From the NCBI GenBank assembly GCA_016868015.1, contig VGIF01000004.1, forward strand, positions 1 through 48,861: a stretch of DNA of 48,861 bases, given 5' to 3'. This document shows positions 1 through 7,159 of this stretch, piece after piece. The stretch is from Betaproteobacteria bacterium (lineage in GTDB: Bacteria > Pseudomonadota > Gammaproteobacteria > Burkholderiales > SG8-41). The notes beneath the pieces were generated by a model that worked only from the letters and a program-made list of their open reading frames with translations, did not search any database and had not been told where the DNA came from. The translations under genes were made by a program, and so were the position numbers. Numbering within the stretch: position 1 is the stretch's first letter; every line of letters begins with the position of its first letter.

Positions 1-38
1 TGAACATTTACAAATGGGATAGGCCGCTCACGGGATAA
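1..38 (+). CDS. Transposase C-terminus (partial, enters from left edge)
   Basis: The reading frame from base 3 gives NIYKWDRPLTG and then a TAA stop. The right-hand copy extends it upstream to NANRAFAMLAMVNIYKW. This resembles the C-terminal end of IS5-like DDE transposases, where a hydrophobic helix follows the catalytic core, but no catalytic residue is visible here. Identity as a transposase rests on the peptide style and on the exact inverted duplication at the other end of the window. Confidence 0.55.
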   Translation, partial: NIYKWDRPLTG

Positions 39-183
39 GTGCGTGCAGCGGAAGCCTAAAACGGCGAAAAACACCGAATTAAACATCGAAAGCGCCTTCG
101 GCCTGATGAAATCAGCATTCATTTCGCCTAATCGGCATCATCGCTTTCCTCGGGCGCACCTTTTACCTACTTGATCAGCGTAT
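1..183 (+). mobile_element. Insertion-sequence end, left copy (inverted relative to right end)
   Basis: Positions 1-183 are the reverse complement of 48643-48825 with almost no differences (one clear mismatch near 129). The block holds a transposase-like C-terminus ending at 36-38, about 145 non-coding bases, then the shared boundary TTGATCAGCGTAT, after which the two copies diverge. The element runs off the left edge, so its other end, terminal repeats and family cannot be seen. An IS5/IS4-type DDE element is plausible from the C-terminal peptide only. Confidence 0.75.
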
Positions 184-305
184 CCTAAACGCATAACCTT
201 TGTGTTTCGCAGTGAAGTGACGGCCCGATGTTACCTCGAATGACTGTCGCGCTGGTTGTGGCGGATGAACGATGGGCCGACTGAAAATCACCCCTACCCT
301 AACCG

Positions 306-482
306 ATGTTCGCACATCCCCATCCTCGCCCCCCGCCGCCCGCGTACGCCACCCAGTCGGTGCGCATCGTCACCTTCGCGCTGCCGGACGATACTTGCGA
401 CACACGGGTGCGTTGAGTCGGTCAAAAAATGGGGGAAAAATTCGCCCAGCAATTCGTGATCAACTATCGCGTCGGCGCATCA
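306..482 (+). pseudogene. Decayed Bug/TctC receptor fragment
   Basis: This frame is absent from the ORF track because a TGA at 414-416 interrupts it. Read through, it gives YATQSVRIVTFALPDDT, then DTRVR-stop-VGQKMGEKF, then AQQFVINYRVGA. That matches the N-terminal signature of Bug (TctC-family) receptors, where a mature start of the form YP-x-(K/R)-P-(V/I)-R-(I/L)-(I/V) is followed by a glycine-rich loop, a (V/I)-G-x-K/R-L helix, and QQ-F/V-V-(I/V)-(D/E)-N-R-P-G-A. The remaining roughly 250 residues are missing, because the fragment ends where the convergent ThDP-enzyme gene stops. It lies beside the left IS copy, so IS-mediated deletion is a likely cause. Confidence 0.7.
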
Positions 483-2150
483 CACCTCACCAAAATGTAT
501 CCGCCGATAAGGTGCCGAGGGAATCATGTCATCGACATGCAAGTCCCATAGTTCAGCCACGCCGCCTTTTTCGTGCGCGGTGAATAATTCCTTGAAGCGG
601 CCGAGCGAGTTGACCTTCTCACCGCGTAACCCAAAGCCGCGCGCAATCGCCGCGATGTCGCCGCGGCCGTGTTGCGAATCGGTGGGGTCGTAGCCCTGCG
701 CGCGGAATTTGTGCACTTCAGCGCCGTAGCCACCATCGTTGACCGCGCAGATCAGCATTTTGATGCCGTGGCGGCGCACGGTTTCGAGTTCCTGGATGTG
801 CATCATCAGGCTGCCGTCGCCCTCGATCAGCAAGAGCTTGCCGTCGCCGCGCGCGGCCGCCATGCCCACCGCTTGTGAAAACGCGCTGCCAATGGCGCCG
901 AAATCGTTGAGGATGTGGATGTTCTCGGCGTGCCGGCCATGGATATGCGTGACCGCGATGCCGGCGAAGTGCGCACCGCCGGACACCACTGTCCAGTCTT
1001 TCGGAATCGCCGCGTCAAGCTCCAGCATCGCCGGCCGCGGATCGACCACGCCGGCTTGCACCAGGAACTCTTTGTTGTCGGGCCGCGCCGCCGTCGCCGC
1101 GATTTGATGGGCGAGCGTGGGCGAGCGTGCGCCGGCGGACGAAAAGTTTTGCGCGGCGAGTTTCGCCAGCAGCGCTTCTGCCGTGGCCTTGGCATCAGCC
1201 TTGATGTGCATGTCGGCGATGCGCAAACCTTGATACAGCCCGCGCGGGTTGAGATCGATTTGCACCGTCTTGGCGTTGGGATACAAATAGCCCGCCTCGG
1301 TGGTGTAGTGACCCAAGCCCGCCGCCACGCCGATCAGCAAATCACACGCGGCGAATTGCTCGCGCGCGAGCGGGCTGGCGTAGGCGCCGGCGACGCCGAT
1401 GCCGTAGCGATTGTGATCGAACAGGCCTTTGGCAAATAACGAAGTCGCAAGCAGCGCGCCGCAGCGTTCGGCCAATGCCTCCAGCGCCGGCGCGGCACCG
1501 GAGCGGATGCAGCCGCGGCCGGCGAGAATGATCGGGTGCCTGGCTTCTCGGATCATCGCCGCGAGTTGTTCGACCAACGCCGGGTCAGGCGCGGGGCGTT
1601 GCGGCGTGGGCATCAACTCGGTCGAGGGCGAATACTCGGCGCCCCACGGGAATGGCTGCTTTTGTAAATCCAGCGGCACACCGAGCACCACGGGGCAGCG
1701 CTCCTGGCGTGCGGTGTAAAACGCTTCGCGCACGGTGTCGAGCATGCGATCCACGCTTTTCACCGGCAGATAACGCGCGCCGGTGGCGGTGGCGAGCGGC
1801 CCCAGATCGAGCTGTTGCACATACCACGCGGCGGAGGTCGGCGAATCGCCGGCGAACACCACCAGCGGAATGCTGCCGCGCGCCGCCGTGGTCAACGCCG
1901 TCATGATTTGCGTGAAGCCCGGCCCGCAGGTGACGGTGGCCACACCCACCTTGCCGGTGTGGCGCGCATACCCATCGGCCATCGCCACCGCGCAATGCTC
2001 GTGCCGCGCATGCACCACGCGCACGTTGTATTTTTGCGCCATCATCGCGCCCCAATACATGTTGGCGTCGCCCAGTAGCGCGTACAGCGTATCGACGCCT
2101 TCCGCGACAAACGCTTGCGACAGGACTTCGTAACCGGTGGGATCGCTCAT
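480..2150 (-). CDS. Thiamine-diphosphate enzyme, acetolactate-synthase-like
   Basis: A 556-residue member of the ThDP-dependent acetolactate synthase/benzoylformate decarboxylase superfamily. The N-terminal pyrimidine-binding domain has the activating glutamate in ARHEHCAVAMADGYAR. A central FAD/DHS-like domain follows. The C-terminal cofactor domain has the metal motif GDGSLMMHIQEL ending in NDGGYG. Start chosen at MSDPTGY (2150), which has AAAGGCAAG upstream; the tracked upstream start lies inside a palindromic repeat. It is the last gene of a minus-strand cluster with a CoxG-like protein, an LLM oxidoreductase and an alpha/beta hydrolase, suggesting a 2-oxo-acid or acyl-carbon catabolic role. 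True biosynthetic IlvB is unlikely because no small regulatory subunit adjoins it. Substrate unknown. Confidence 0.85.
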   Translation of the reverse strand: MSDPTGYEVLSQAFVAEGVDTLYALLGDANMYWGAMMAQKYNVRVVHARHEHCAVAMADGYARHTGKVGVATVTCGPGFTQIMTALTTAARGSIPLVVFAGDSPTSAAWYVQQLDLGPLATATGARYLPVKSVDRMLDTVREAFYTARQERCPVVLGVPLDLQKQPFPWGAEYSPSTELMPTPQRPAPDPALVEQLAAMIREARHPIILAGRGCIRSGAAPALEALAERCGALLATSLFAKGLFDHNRYGIGVAGAYASPLAREQFAACDLLIGVAAGLGHYTTEAGYLYPNAKTVQIDLNPRGLYQGLRIADMHIKADAKATAEALLAKLAAQNFSSAGARSPTLAHQIAATAARPDNKEFLVQAGVVDPRPAMLELDAAIPKDWTVVSGGAHFAGIAVTHIHGRHAENIHILNDFGAIGSAFSQAVGMAAARGDGKLLLIEGDGSLMMHIQELETVRRHGIKMLICAVNDGGYGAEVHKFRAQGYDPTDSQHGRGDIAAIARGFGLRGEKVNSLGRFKELFTAHEKGGVAELWDLHVDDMIPSAPYRRIHFGEV

Positions 2151-2176
2151 AGGGCTTGCCTTTCTCTGAAAATCAG

Positions 2177-2234
2177 TAGGGTGCGCAACGCGCACGAGCA
2201 TGCTTCGCGGCACGCGTACGCGTTGCGCACCCTA
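2177..2234. repeat. GC-rich palindrome, TAGGGTGCGCA family (copy 1)
   Basis: Perfect 16-base inverted arms (TAGGGTGCGCAACGCG at 2177-2192 and its complement at 2219-2234) surround a 26-base spacer. The same arm sequence recurs at 35896-35965, which makes this a dispersed intergenic palindrome family rather than a one-off hairpin. It lies just upstream of the ThDP-enzyme start, so a transcript crossing from the CoxG gene would fold here. Confidence 0.85.
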
Positions 2235-2258
2235 ATGACAATGGATTTATGCAGAATT

Positions 2259-2286
2259 AAAAATATCAATTAAATCAGATACTTAC
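2259..2286 (-). repeat. AT-rich dispersed repeat, copy A
   Basis: Read on the minus strand: GTAAGTATCTGATTTAATTG followed by ATATTTTTA. It lies between the CoxG-like gene and the ThDP enzyme, oriented with both genes. One of eleven clear copies in the window. Confidence 0.85.
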
Positions 2287-2322
2287 GATGTATCGCGCTG
2301 CGACTTGCTGGGGAAAACGCCA

Positions 2323-2889
2323 TCACGTCGCCTTATCACCCTTACCGATAATGCTGCGCGCGCCATCCACCAACGCGCGCCCCAAAATTTTCGCGCCCGA
2401 CGCGGGCTGCGCTTGTTCCGGCACCGCTTCACCACCACCGGCGCGGCGCTGTTCGATCACACGCAAAATGTTCGCTGCGAATTCCGCGAGCAGCACGCGC
2501 GCCACATGCACGCCACCGGCGGAAGCAAACATTTCCAGCGGGCCGGCGACTTCGTAGCCGCCATCAAGGGTGATTTCTGTCGCATCGCCGCCACTCGCCG
2601 CCACATCGAATTTCGCGCGCGCGCGCGAAGCGCCTCGTTGATCGATGCCGCGCGCTTCGATCAAACAGCGTTTCGCCGCATGATCGTAAGTGAGCTTGGC
2701 TTCGCCGCGAAACACCGCCACCGTGGGGCCGAACTTAAACGTGATTTTGCCGCGATGCGCGCCGTCGGGCGTCAATTCGTTCAACTCCGCGCCGGGAATG
2801 CACGCGGCGACCACCGCCGGGTCGGACATCAGCGGCCACACTTCATCCGGCGGCGCGGCCACCGCGAAATTTTCTTTGAGTTGAATCAC
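2323..2889 (-). CDS. CoxG-like SRPBCC domain protein
   Basis: 188 residues, matching the carbon monoxide dehydrogenase subunit G (CoxG) family of the SRPBCC/START-like fold. Family marks are the N-terminal FAVAAPPDEVWPLMSDP, the AACIPGAE turn, and GPTVAVFRGEAKLTY. CoxG in CO-oxidising bacteria helps CO dehydrogenase maturation and membrane recruitment. Many relatives sit near other molybdenum or catabolic enzymes, and no coxMSL genes are present here, so the exact partner is unknown. Start is GTG at 2889 with AAGGAA upstream. It is separated by 30 bases from the LLM oxidoreductase, probably the same transcript. The C-terminal tail after residue 150 is Ala/Gly-rich and ends GARSIIGKGDK. Confidence 0.8.
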   Translation of the reverse strand: MIQLKENFAVAAPPDEVWPLMSDPAVVAACIPGAELNELTPDGAHRGKITFKFGPTVAVFRGEAKLTYDHAAKRCLIEARGIDQRGASRARAKFDVAASGGDATEITLDGGYEVAGPLEMFASAGGVHVARVLLAEFAANILRVIEQRRAGGGEAVPEQAQPASGAKILGRALVDGARSIIGKGDKAT

Positions 2890-2919
2890 AGCAATTCCTT
2901 CACGCCGACACGCGCGGCG

Positions 2920-3774
2920 CTACGCGCCCGCCACCGCCTTGAACTTGCGCAAGAGGTCGACTTGTTCTTCGAGCTTGGGCGTGCGAAACATCGGATACAG
3001 CATCACATAATTCGCGCCGAGCTTACGCCAAGCCTCGGCCGCGGCGCCCCAGCGCTGCGGGTCGGGCTCTTGCATGCGCAGCCACGCTTCGAGGCCGAAC
3101 TTCGCCGCGTCGCGGCCATGCGCTTTCATTTCGGCGCGCAACAAAGCGAGCTTGGGCTCCGCTTGATCCGGCGCAATGATCGGCATCCAGCCGTCAGCCA
3201 ATCTCGCCGTGCGCTTGATCGCGCCTTCCGACACGCCGCCGAGCCAGATCGGGATCGGCCGCTGCACCGGCGGCGGCACCACCGTCACTTTTTCCAGCCG
3301 ATGAAAGCGGCCGATGAAATCGACCACCTCGCCGCTCCACAAGCGGCGCAGCACTTCGATTTGCTCCGCCTGCCGCGCGCCGCGGGTTTTCCACTCGGTG
3401 CCGAGCGCTTCATATTCGACGTGATTCCAACCCACGCCGATGCCCAGCCGCAAGCGGCCGCCGCACAACACATCGACCTCGGCCGCTTGCTTGGCGATCA
3501 AGCCGGTTTGGCGCTGCGGGGAAATCAACACACCGCTCGATAGCCCGATACGTTTGGTGACGCCGGCCAAAAAACCCAGCATCACAAAGGTTTCGTGAAA
3601 CGGGTCGAGCTCGTTGTACGTCGGCACCCAATCGCCGCGCGCGGCGGCGCCGAACACGTGATCGGGCACTTCGATGTAGGCAAAGCCCAGATCCTCGGCG
3701 GCTTGCGCCCAATCGCGGATCTTCGCCGGATCGTTGCCGATGTCGCGCGTGGGAAAAATCGCGTTTAGTTGCAT
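2920..3774 (-). CDS. LLM-class flavin-dependent oxidoreductase
   Basis: 284-residue TIM-barrel protein of the luciferase-like monooxygenase superfamily. Visible marks are the N-terminal strand LNAIFPTRDIG, the AEDLGFAYIEVPDHV segment, GVLISPQRQTGLIAKQ and the flavin/substrate loop LRLGIGVGWNHVEYEALG, all typical of the subgroup often annotated as F420-dependent. Whether the cofactor is F420 or FMN cannot be decided from the sequence, and no F420 biosynthesis gene is in the window. It lies between the alpha/beta hydrolase (36-base gap) and the CoxG-like gene (30-base gap) in one direction, consistent with an oxidation step in a shared degradation route. Confidence 0.85.
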   Translation of the reverse strand: MQLNAIFPTRDIGNDPAKIRDWAQAAEDLGFAYIEVPDHVFGAAARGDWVPTYNELDPFHETFVMLGFLAGVTKRIGLSSGVLISPQRQTGLIAKQAAEVDVLCGGRLRLGIGVGWNHVEYEALGTEWKTRGARQAEQIEVLRRLWSGEVVDFIGRFHRLEKVTVVPPPVQRPIPIWLGGVSEGAIKRTARLADGWMPIIAPDQAEPKLALLRAEMKAHGRDAAKFGLEAWLRMQEPDPQRWGAAAEAWRKLGANYVMLYPMFRTPKLEEQVDLLRKFKAVAGA

Positions 3775-3810
3775 GGCATCACGCCGTGTGTTTGACCGTC
3801 ACGCGCAGGC

Positions 3811-4575
3811 TTAGTGTGCGACCGCCACCGGGCAATGCGCGCGCAGGAAGGTGCGCACATGCCGCACCGCCAGCGGTATGGTTTCCTTTTCTTCCTTCCA
3901 CGGATACAGGCTCACTTGCGCGTTGGGCGCAAGGCGCACCGACTCCATCGCCACTTTATACGGGTGCGCGGCTACGTCATCGGGCAGCACCAGGATTGGC
4001 GTTTTACACGTGCGCACAAAATCGCGCGTCACGGTGAACACGAAATCCGGGTTCGCTTGATACATCTTTTTCAAGAACGCATCGATCATCGACATGGTGA
4101 TGTCGGACCGCTGCGCCGTGAGCCCCGGCGCCCAGCCCTTGATATTGTTTTGATAAAAGAGATCCGGTTTTTCCGGACGATAGCCGCTCGGCTGCGCCAG
4201 CACCGCAGCCACCACACGGTTCGGCACGCGTTTCAACAAATTCCAGATAAACGGTCCGCCGATACAAAAACCCATCACCATGAATTGATTGATGCCCAGA
4301 TGATCCATCAGGCCGATGTGGTCGTCGGTGTACGCATCCCACGGCCGGTCGATTTCCAACGGGCCGGTGGATAACCCGCCGTTGGCGTTGCGCAAGTCCG
4401 CAGCGATGCAGCGGTACTCGCCCTTGAATTCCTCCATCGCGTGAAACGGCGCGCTGCTGGTGAAAAACCCGAGCGTCGAATTCAAGCCGCCGCCGGGAAT
4501 GATCATCAGTGGGAAACCGTCGCCGCCGGTGTCTTGGTAGTTAATGCGGACGTTACCTTTTTGATAGACGGACAT
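3811..4575 (-). CDS. Alpha/beta hydrolase with cysteine nucleophile motif
   Basis: 254 residues with the alpha/beta hydrolase fold: oxyanion-hole region MIIPGGGLNSTLG, early strand YRCIAADLRNANGG, and a nucleophile elbow GFCIGG where serine would usually sit. Cys at the elbow is known from dienelactone hydrolases, but the overall layout here is closer to the general hydrolase/haloperoxidase group. A possible acid is in LVLPDDVAAHP. The C-terminal histidine is not certain (candidate RHVRTFLRAH). First gene of the minus-strand cluster, divergent from the Gfo/Idh gene by 135 bases. Confidence 0.8.
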   Translation of the reverse strand: MSVYQKGNVRINYQDTGGDGFPLMIIPGGGLNSTLGFFTSSAPFHAMEEFKGEYRCIAADLRNANGGLSTGPLEIDRPWDAYTDDHIGLMDHLGINQFMVMGFCIGGPFIWNLLKRVPNRVVAAVLAQPSGYRPEKPDLFYQNNIKGWAPGLTAQRSDITMSMIDAFLKKMYQANPDFVFTVTRDFVRTCKTPILVLPDDVAAHPYKVAMESVRLAPNAQVSLYPWKEEKETIPLAVRHVRTFLRAHCPVAVAH

Positions 4576-4710
4576 GGCGGTCTCCTTTGGGTTGCGTTCG
4601 GTTGTGTTCGGTAACGATGAGTCGAACGGTAGCGTAGCACATCACACCGTTCGTCGGCAGCGGCGAACTCTGCAATAATCACCGCCACTACCTCCATCGG
4701 AATCCACATC

Positions 4711-5814
4711 ATGCCCAACAAAATCCGCTTAGGTTTTATCGGCGCCAACGTGAAGTCGACGTGGGCTTCCCAGTCGCACTTTCCGGCGATCGCCGCGCAC
4801 CCCGACGTCGAGATGACAGCGGTGTGCACTCGCAACGCCGACAGCGCGGAAGCGGCGCGCAAGGCCTTCGGCGCCAAGCTCGCGTTCACCGATTACCGCA
4901 CGATGATCGCGTCGAACGAAATCGACGCGGTGGCGGTGGTGGTGCGCGTACCCTCGCACTACGAACCGACCAAGGCGGCGATCGAAGCGGGCAAACACGT
5001 CTACACCGAGTGGCCGCTGGGCCGCACCACCGCCGAAGCGGTGGAACTCACCGCGCTCGCTAAGGCCAAGGACGTGCAAACCGCGGTGGGTTTGCAATCG
5101 CGCGTGAGCCCCGCGCTGCTCTATATCAAGGAACTCATCGCCACCGGCTACGTCGGCGAGGTGCTCGCGTGCCACGTCTCCACGCATCGCGACGGGCCTT
5201 TAGAACGCCCGTCGAGCCGCGCCTGGCAGCGCGATGTGACGCTGGGCGCGAACCCGCTCACCATCGCCAACGGCCATGTGATCGACGCGCTGCGTTTTGT
5301 CGCCGGCAATTTCACGCGCGTGTCGAGCATGGTCACCACGCAGGTGAAGCAATGGTACGAAACCGATACTAAGAAAATGGTCGACGTGACTTCGCCCGAC
5401 AATATTCAAGTGAATGGCACGCTGGCAGGCGGCGCGGCGGCCTCGGTTCACGTGGGCGCCGTGCCGTGGGCCGGCCCCGGCTTTCGCATGGAGATTTTCG
5501 GGCGCGAAGGCACACTGATCGCCACTGGCAGCATTTCCTCGCAGCGCGGTGAAATGTTGCGCGTGCGCGGGGCGCAAAAAAGCCACGAGTTAAAAGACTT
5601 GCCGCTGCCGGATCGCTTTGCGCACGTGCCGGCGAATTTCCCGCAAGGCGACCCGTATAACGTAGGGCAGTTGTATGCGCTGTTCGCCGACAGCATCCGC
5701 AGCGGCAAAGCGCACGCGCGCTTGCCGACGTTTGACACGGCGGTGGAGCTGCATCGGTTTCTCGATACAATACAGCAGGCCTCGGATGCGGAGCGCACGT
5801 TGCCGGTGGCTTAA
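4711..5814 (+). CDS. Gfo/Idh/MocA-family oxidoreductase
   Basis: 367 residues. The N-terminal Rossmann fold starts IRLGFIGANVKSTWASQSHF and reads through AVCTRN, and the usual EKP cofactor/catalytic motif appears as TEWPLGR. An EWPLG version is familiar from the Gal80-like branch, in which some members are not enzymes. The C-terminal alpha/beta domain includes NGHVIDALRFVAGNF and PGFRMEIFGREGTLI. Start ATG at 4711 has GGAAT nearby. It is divergent from the catabolic cluster and is the only plus gene here, so it could serve the same pathway on a sugar-like or hydroxy-acid substrate. Function is unassigned beyond the family. Confidence 0.85.
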   Translation: MPNKIRLGFIGANVKSTWASQSHFPAIAAHPDVEMTAVCTRNADSAEAARKAFGAKLAFTDYRTMIASNEIDAVAVVVRVPSHYEPTKAAIEAGKHVYTEWPLGRTTAEAVELTALAKAKDVQTAVGLQSRVSPALLYIKELIATGYVGEVLACHVSTHRDGPLERPSSRAWQRDVTLGANPLTIANGHVIDALRFVAGNFTRVSSMVTTQVKQWYETDTKKMVDVTSPDNIQVNGTLAGGAAASVHVGAVPWAGPGFRMEIFGREGTLIATGSISSQRGEMLRVRGAQKSHELKDLPLPDRFAHVPANFPQGDPYNVGQLYALFADSIRSGKAHARLPTFDTAVELHRFLDTIQQASDAERTLPVA

Positions 5815-5954
5815 GGCGTGCACTAAAATGTGCGTTCAGCCCCTCCAACAAGCCCGGCGCGAACGGTAAATTTGAGCGCCGTTCGTGCCGCGCCTGTCCA
5901 GGCATCATCAGCGACTTGATCCTTCGCTACACGCTCGCAAAAAGACCCCAGCCC

Positions 5955-6187
5955 ATGCCCATCTTCGAATATGCCTGTCGCTCTTGCGGCAATGAATTTG
6001 AAACGCTGGTGCGCGCCTCCGCGCCGGCGCCGCAATGCCCGTCGTGCCAAGGCGCTGATTTGCACAAAAACTTTCCGGCTTTGCGGTGGCAACTTCCGCG
6101 GCCTCCAGCGCAATGGGAAGCGCCGACGCCGGCGCCTGCGGCGCCTGTGGTCACCCCGGCGGGCCGGGGGCCTGCCAGCTCAACTGA
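5955..6187 (+). pseudogene. FmdB-family zinc ribbon protein, frameshifted
   Basis: Starts MPIFEYACRSCGNEFETLV, the classic FmdB/CxxC regulatory-type zinc ribbon, with a second CPSC pair. After residue 37 the frame is lost: the run AAAAA at 6066-6070 is one base short. Adding one A restores HKKLSGFAVATS and then the family tail ACGACGHPGGPGACQLN with TGA at 6185-6187. In the tracked frame the protein instead runs on to 6212 with an unrelated tail. Either a genuine frameshift or a one-base homopolymer sequencing error. The intact family tail in the shifted frame shows little decay, which favours a recent event or an error. Function of FmdB proteins is not well defined; roles in regulation or zinc binding are proposed. 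Confidence 0.85.
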
Positions 6188-6208
6188 ATCGAGGTGCGGC
6201 TGCCTTGG

Positions 6209-6817
6209 CTAATTTCCCCGGCGTTGCCGGGTTGAGAAACGCGGCCCGCGCACCGCCGGCTTCACATGCCGCGTCCAGCGCTCGGCGTGCGGGCGTTGTT
6301 CGTAAACTCGATCGAAAATCCGCTCCAGCCGCACATGCGTGCCGCGAAAACTGTCGACAACCGCCTTTGCCCAATCGAAATATTCGATCTGGCGTTTCAA
6401 CGACCAGCGCGTGGGCGGGTTGGCTGCCACATCGCGCAGGTTGCAGATTTTGTCGGCGAGTTTCACCAGCCGCGCTTTGCGCGTGAGATGCGGGCCGTGT
6501 TTGATTTGCAGCTCCTTACGTTTGCGCCGTTTGAGTTTTGTGTTATCGGTGAGCTCGAGCACGATGTCGCGAATTTCGCCGCCGAAATTCACGGCCAACT
6601 CGGCGGGCGTGGTCTCGGTGTCTTCCAGCGTATCGTGCAAGATCGCAGCAATCAGCACCGTGGTGTCGCGCACGCCGCCTTCGTGCAGCAGCACGTTGGC
6701 AAGGTCGATCGGATGATTGATATAAGGTGAAGCTTGCGGGTCCTTGCGCCGCTGATGGCGATGCTTTTGTGCCGCGAAGGCAATCGCTTTCAACAACTGG
6801 GCGTGGCGAAATTGCAT
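6209..6817 (-). CDS. HD-domain (p)ppGpp hydrolase-like protein
   Basis: 202 residues with the HD phosphohydrolase arrangement of RelA/SpoT hydrolase domains and stand-alone MESH1-type small alarmone hydrolases: HQRRKD then YINHPIDLA, the metal motif AAILHDTLEDTET, and VKLADKICNLRD. There is no synthetase, TGS or ACT domain, so it would be a hydrolase-only enzyme acting on (p)ppGpp or another nucleotide. ATG at 6817 is preferred to the tracked TTG at 6823. The last 25 residues are basic and look like a tail. It faces the fmdB gene end to end, and AT-rich repeat copy B lies just upstream of its start. Confidence 0.85.
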   Translation of the reverse strand: MQFRHAQLLKAIAFAAQKHRHQRRKDPQASPYINHPIDLANVLLHEGGVRDTTVLIAAILHDTLEDTETTPAELAVNFGGEIRDIVLELTDNTKLKRRKRKELQIKHGPHLTRKARLVKLADKICNLRDVAANPPTRWSLKRQIEYFDWAKAVVDSFRGTHVRLERIFDRVYEQRPHAERWTRHVKPAVRGPRFSTRQRRGN

Positions 6818-6844
6818 GGACAAACGTGAAACCAGCCTATAAAC

Positions 6845-6873
6845 GTAAGCGTTTGATTTAATTGACTATTTTT
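6845..6873 (+). repeat. AT-rich dispersed repeat, copy B
   Basis: GTAAGCGTTTGATTTAATTG then ACTATTTTT. It sits in the divergent spacer between the HD-domain gene and the small ORF at 6944. It has two substitutions in the first ten bases relative to the consensus. Confidence 0.75.
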
Positions 6874-6910
6874 CATGACCCGCGAGCGCCATTTAAAACC
6901 CCCCGCTCCG

Positions 6911-6916
6911 TATAAT
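6911..6916 (+). promoter_or_regulatory. Likely -10 box for the 6944 ORF/mazG-like pair
   Basis: A perfect TATAAT lies 28 bases before the GTG start at 6944. No good -35 hexamer stands 16-18 bases upstream. A start near 6923 would leave a leader of about 20 bases that includes the GGAG ribosome site at 6934-6937. Confidence 0.5.
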
Positions 6917-6943
6917 AGCGCGCTCAATTGACTGGAGTACCCC

Positions 6944-7159
6944 GTGAGATTGCCACCCTTCACCCGCGATTTTTGCACGCAGTTGGTGGGCGGCAATCAT
7001 CGCGTGAGCGACGCCACGTATTGCGCGGCCGTCAAACCATTCGGCGTGCCACTGACCGTGCAAATAGCGGCTTCACTCGGCTACATCGCCATGATGGCGT
7101 GCGTGGCCAACGCCTCCGAAATCGCGCCGCAAACCGACGAATCACGGCCCGCGTCATGA
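6944..7159 (+). CDS. Small hypothetical protein, coupled to mazG-like gene
   Basis: 71 residues, not recognised. GTG start with GGAG six bases upstream and a TATAAT box further up. Its TGA overlaps the ATG of the next gene in an ATGA junction, which is typical of translational coupling. These three signals together make real translation likely. The peptide has a moderately hydrophobic middle (VPLTVQIAASLGYIAMMACVA) but no clear signal peptide. No domain can be named. Confidence 0.5.
   Translation: MRLPPFTRDFCTQLVGGNHRVSDATYCAAVKPFGVPLTVQIAASLGYIAMMACVANASEIAPQTDESRPAS

Noticed and set aside
256-583. Tracked plus-strand ORFs near the left end
   Set aside because: Both are in frames other than the Bug remnant and have no recognisable content.
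2305-3543. Plus-strand ORF of 412 residues
   Set aside because: Arg/His/Ala-rich shadow of the CoxG-like and LLM genes on the other strand; no recognisable domain.
2920-3774. Definite F420-dependent enzyme
   Set aside because: The luciferase-like fold is clear, but cofactor choice cannot be read from the sequence and no F420 synthesis genes are visible.
6928-7155. N-terminal extension of the MazG-like protein
   Set aside because: Arg-rich, out-of-frame shadow of the small coupled ORF; family length fits the 7156 start.
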